This document shows positions 63,779 to 64,000 of a stretch of DNA of 64,000 bases, one piece after another (position 1 is the stretch's first letter; every line of letters begins with the position of its first letter). A program made the position numbers and the translations under genes. The stretch spans positions 110,804-174,803 of the forward strand of contig NZ_BMSG01000014.1 in NCBI RefSeq assembly GCF_014649035.1. The letters run 5' to 3'. The DNA comes from Streptomyces sindenensis. Lineage in GTDB: Bacteria; Actinomycetota; Actinomycetes; Streptomycetales; Streptomycetaceae. A model generated the notes under the pieces. It searched no databases. It was not told the origin of the DNA and saw only the letters and a list, made by a program, of their open reading frames with translations.

Positions 63779-63898
63779 TGTTCGGCGGCGTCCTACTCTC
63801 CCACAGGGTCCCCCCTGCAGTACCATCGGCGCTGAAAGGCTTAGCTTCCGGGTTCGGAATGTAACCGGGCGTTTCCCTAACGCAATGACCACCGAAAC
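63779..63898 (-). rRNA. rrf: 5S ribosomal RNA
   Basis: About 120 bases on the minus strand starting GTTTCGGTGGTCATTGCG and ending in CCGCCGAAC, whose ends pair. Internal loops match Streptomyces 5S rRNA. End points are accurate to about two bases. Confidence 0.96.
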
Positions 63899-63974
63899 AC
63901 TATGAAACTATGAACACCGGACAACAACACGGCCGTTCGTTATTTCAGAACTAACACAGTGGACGCGAGCAACT

Positions 63975-64000
63975 GAGGACAAGCCCTCGGCCTATTAGTA
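63975..64000 (-). rRNA. rrl: 23S ribosomal RNA, 3' end only (window edge)
   Basis: The minus strand reads TACTAATAGGCCGAGGGCTT, the standard actinobacterial 23S 3' end. The spacer to 5S is about 76 bases. The rest of the operon is outside the window. Confidence 0.9.

Overview
The window is a very GC-rich stretch of actinobacterial chromosome, almost certainly Streptomyces. Reasons are the codon use with G or C in nearly every third position, the frequent GTG and TTG starts, the pkaA/pkaB pair, the NAD-specific giant glutamate dehydrogenase, and the actinobacterial mtrA-mtrB-lpqB block. From memory, the gene order resembles the core-chromosome order of S. coelicolor around ftsEX to mtrAB. The window ends in the 3' part of an rRNA operon.

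Layout. (1) Positions 1-7 kb, mostly minus strand: ftsX (only its first codons), ftsE, a small CxxC-ribbon membrane protein, a sortase-type LAETG surface protein with long Thr-Gly-Glu repeats, prfB (RF2), and two Ser/Thr protein kinases (pkaB, pkaA). (2) 7-11.4 kb: a 1301-residue FHA/FtsK-like ATPase protein divergent from the kinases, with eight 13-residue Thr-Pro repeats. (3) 11.5-15.3 kb: a sugar-type ABC importer (binding lipoprotein plus two permeases, no ATPase gene). (4) 15.4-36.1 kb: a cell-wall glycopolymer (wall teichoic acid-like) region. It has five TagF-like polyol-phosphate transferases, four of them fused to N-terminal GT2 domains, one GT4 glycosyltransferase, two methyltransferases, a shortened GT-C-like membrane protein, a TetR regulator and a TagG/TagH-like exporter. 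(5) 36.2-49.5 kb: gdh, a DJ-1/PfpI protein, a HAD phosphatase, two small conserved proteins, secA, a GNAT acetyltransferase and an AlkZ/YcaQ-like DNA glycosylase with an apparent PafBC-type DNA-damage promoter. (6) 49.5-58 kb, minus strand: a NarL-type response regulator, hpf, a ComF-like protein and lpqB-mtrB-mtrA-mtnA. (7) 58-63.7 kb: a five-gene MoxR/DUF58 membrane operon, then 5S rRNA and the 3' end of 23S rRNA on the minus strand.

How it works together. Several themes concern the cell envelope: FtsEX division signalling, kinase plus FHA phospho-signalling, MtrAB-LpqB, SecA export, a sortase substrate and a secondary wall polymer made from CDP-polyol precursors and exported by TagGH. The most unusual material lies in the glycopolymer region. 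One TagF-like protein lacks both expected catalytic histidines. A neighbour has a normal TagF domain but an N-terminal GT2 domain without its nucleotide-binding and DxD acidic residues. A third carries a collagen-like Gly-X-Y tract and a 39-bp tandem duplication across its stop codon. Other points of note are an extracellular B-type (SdrD/Cna-like) domain inserted in an ABC permease, the Thr-Pro repeats in the FHA protein next to two kinases, and a 30-bp inverted repeat upstream of secA.
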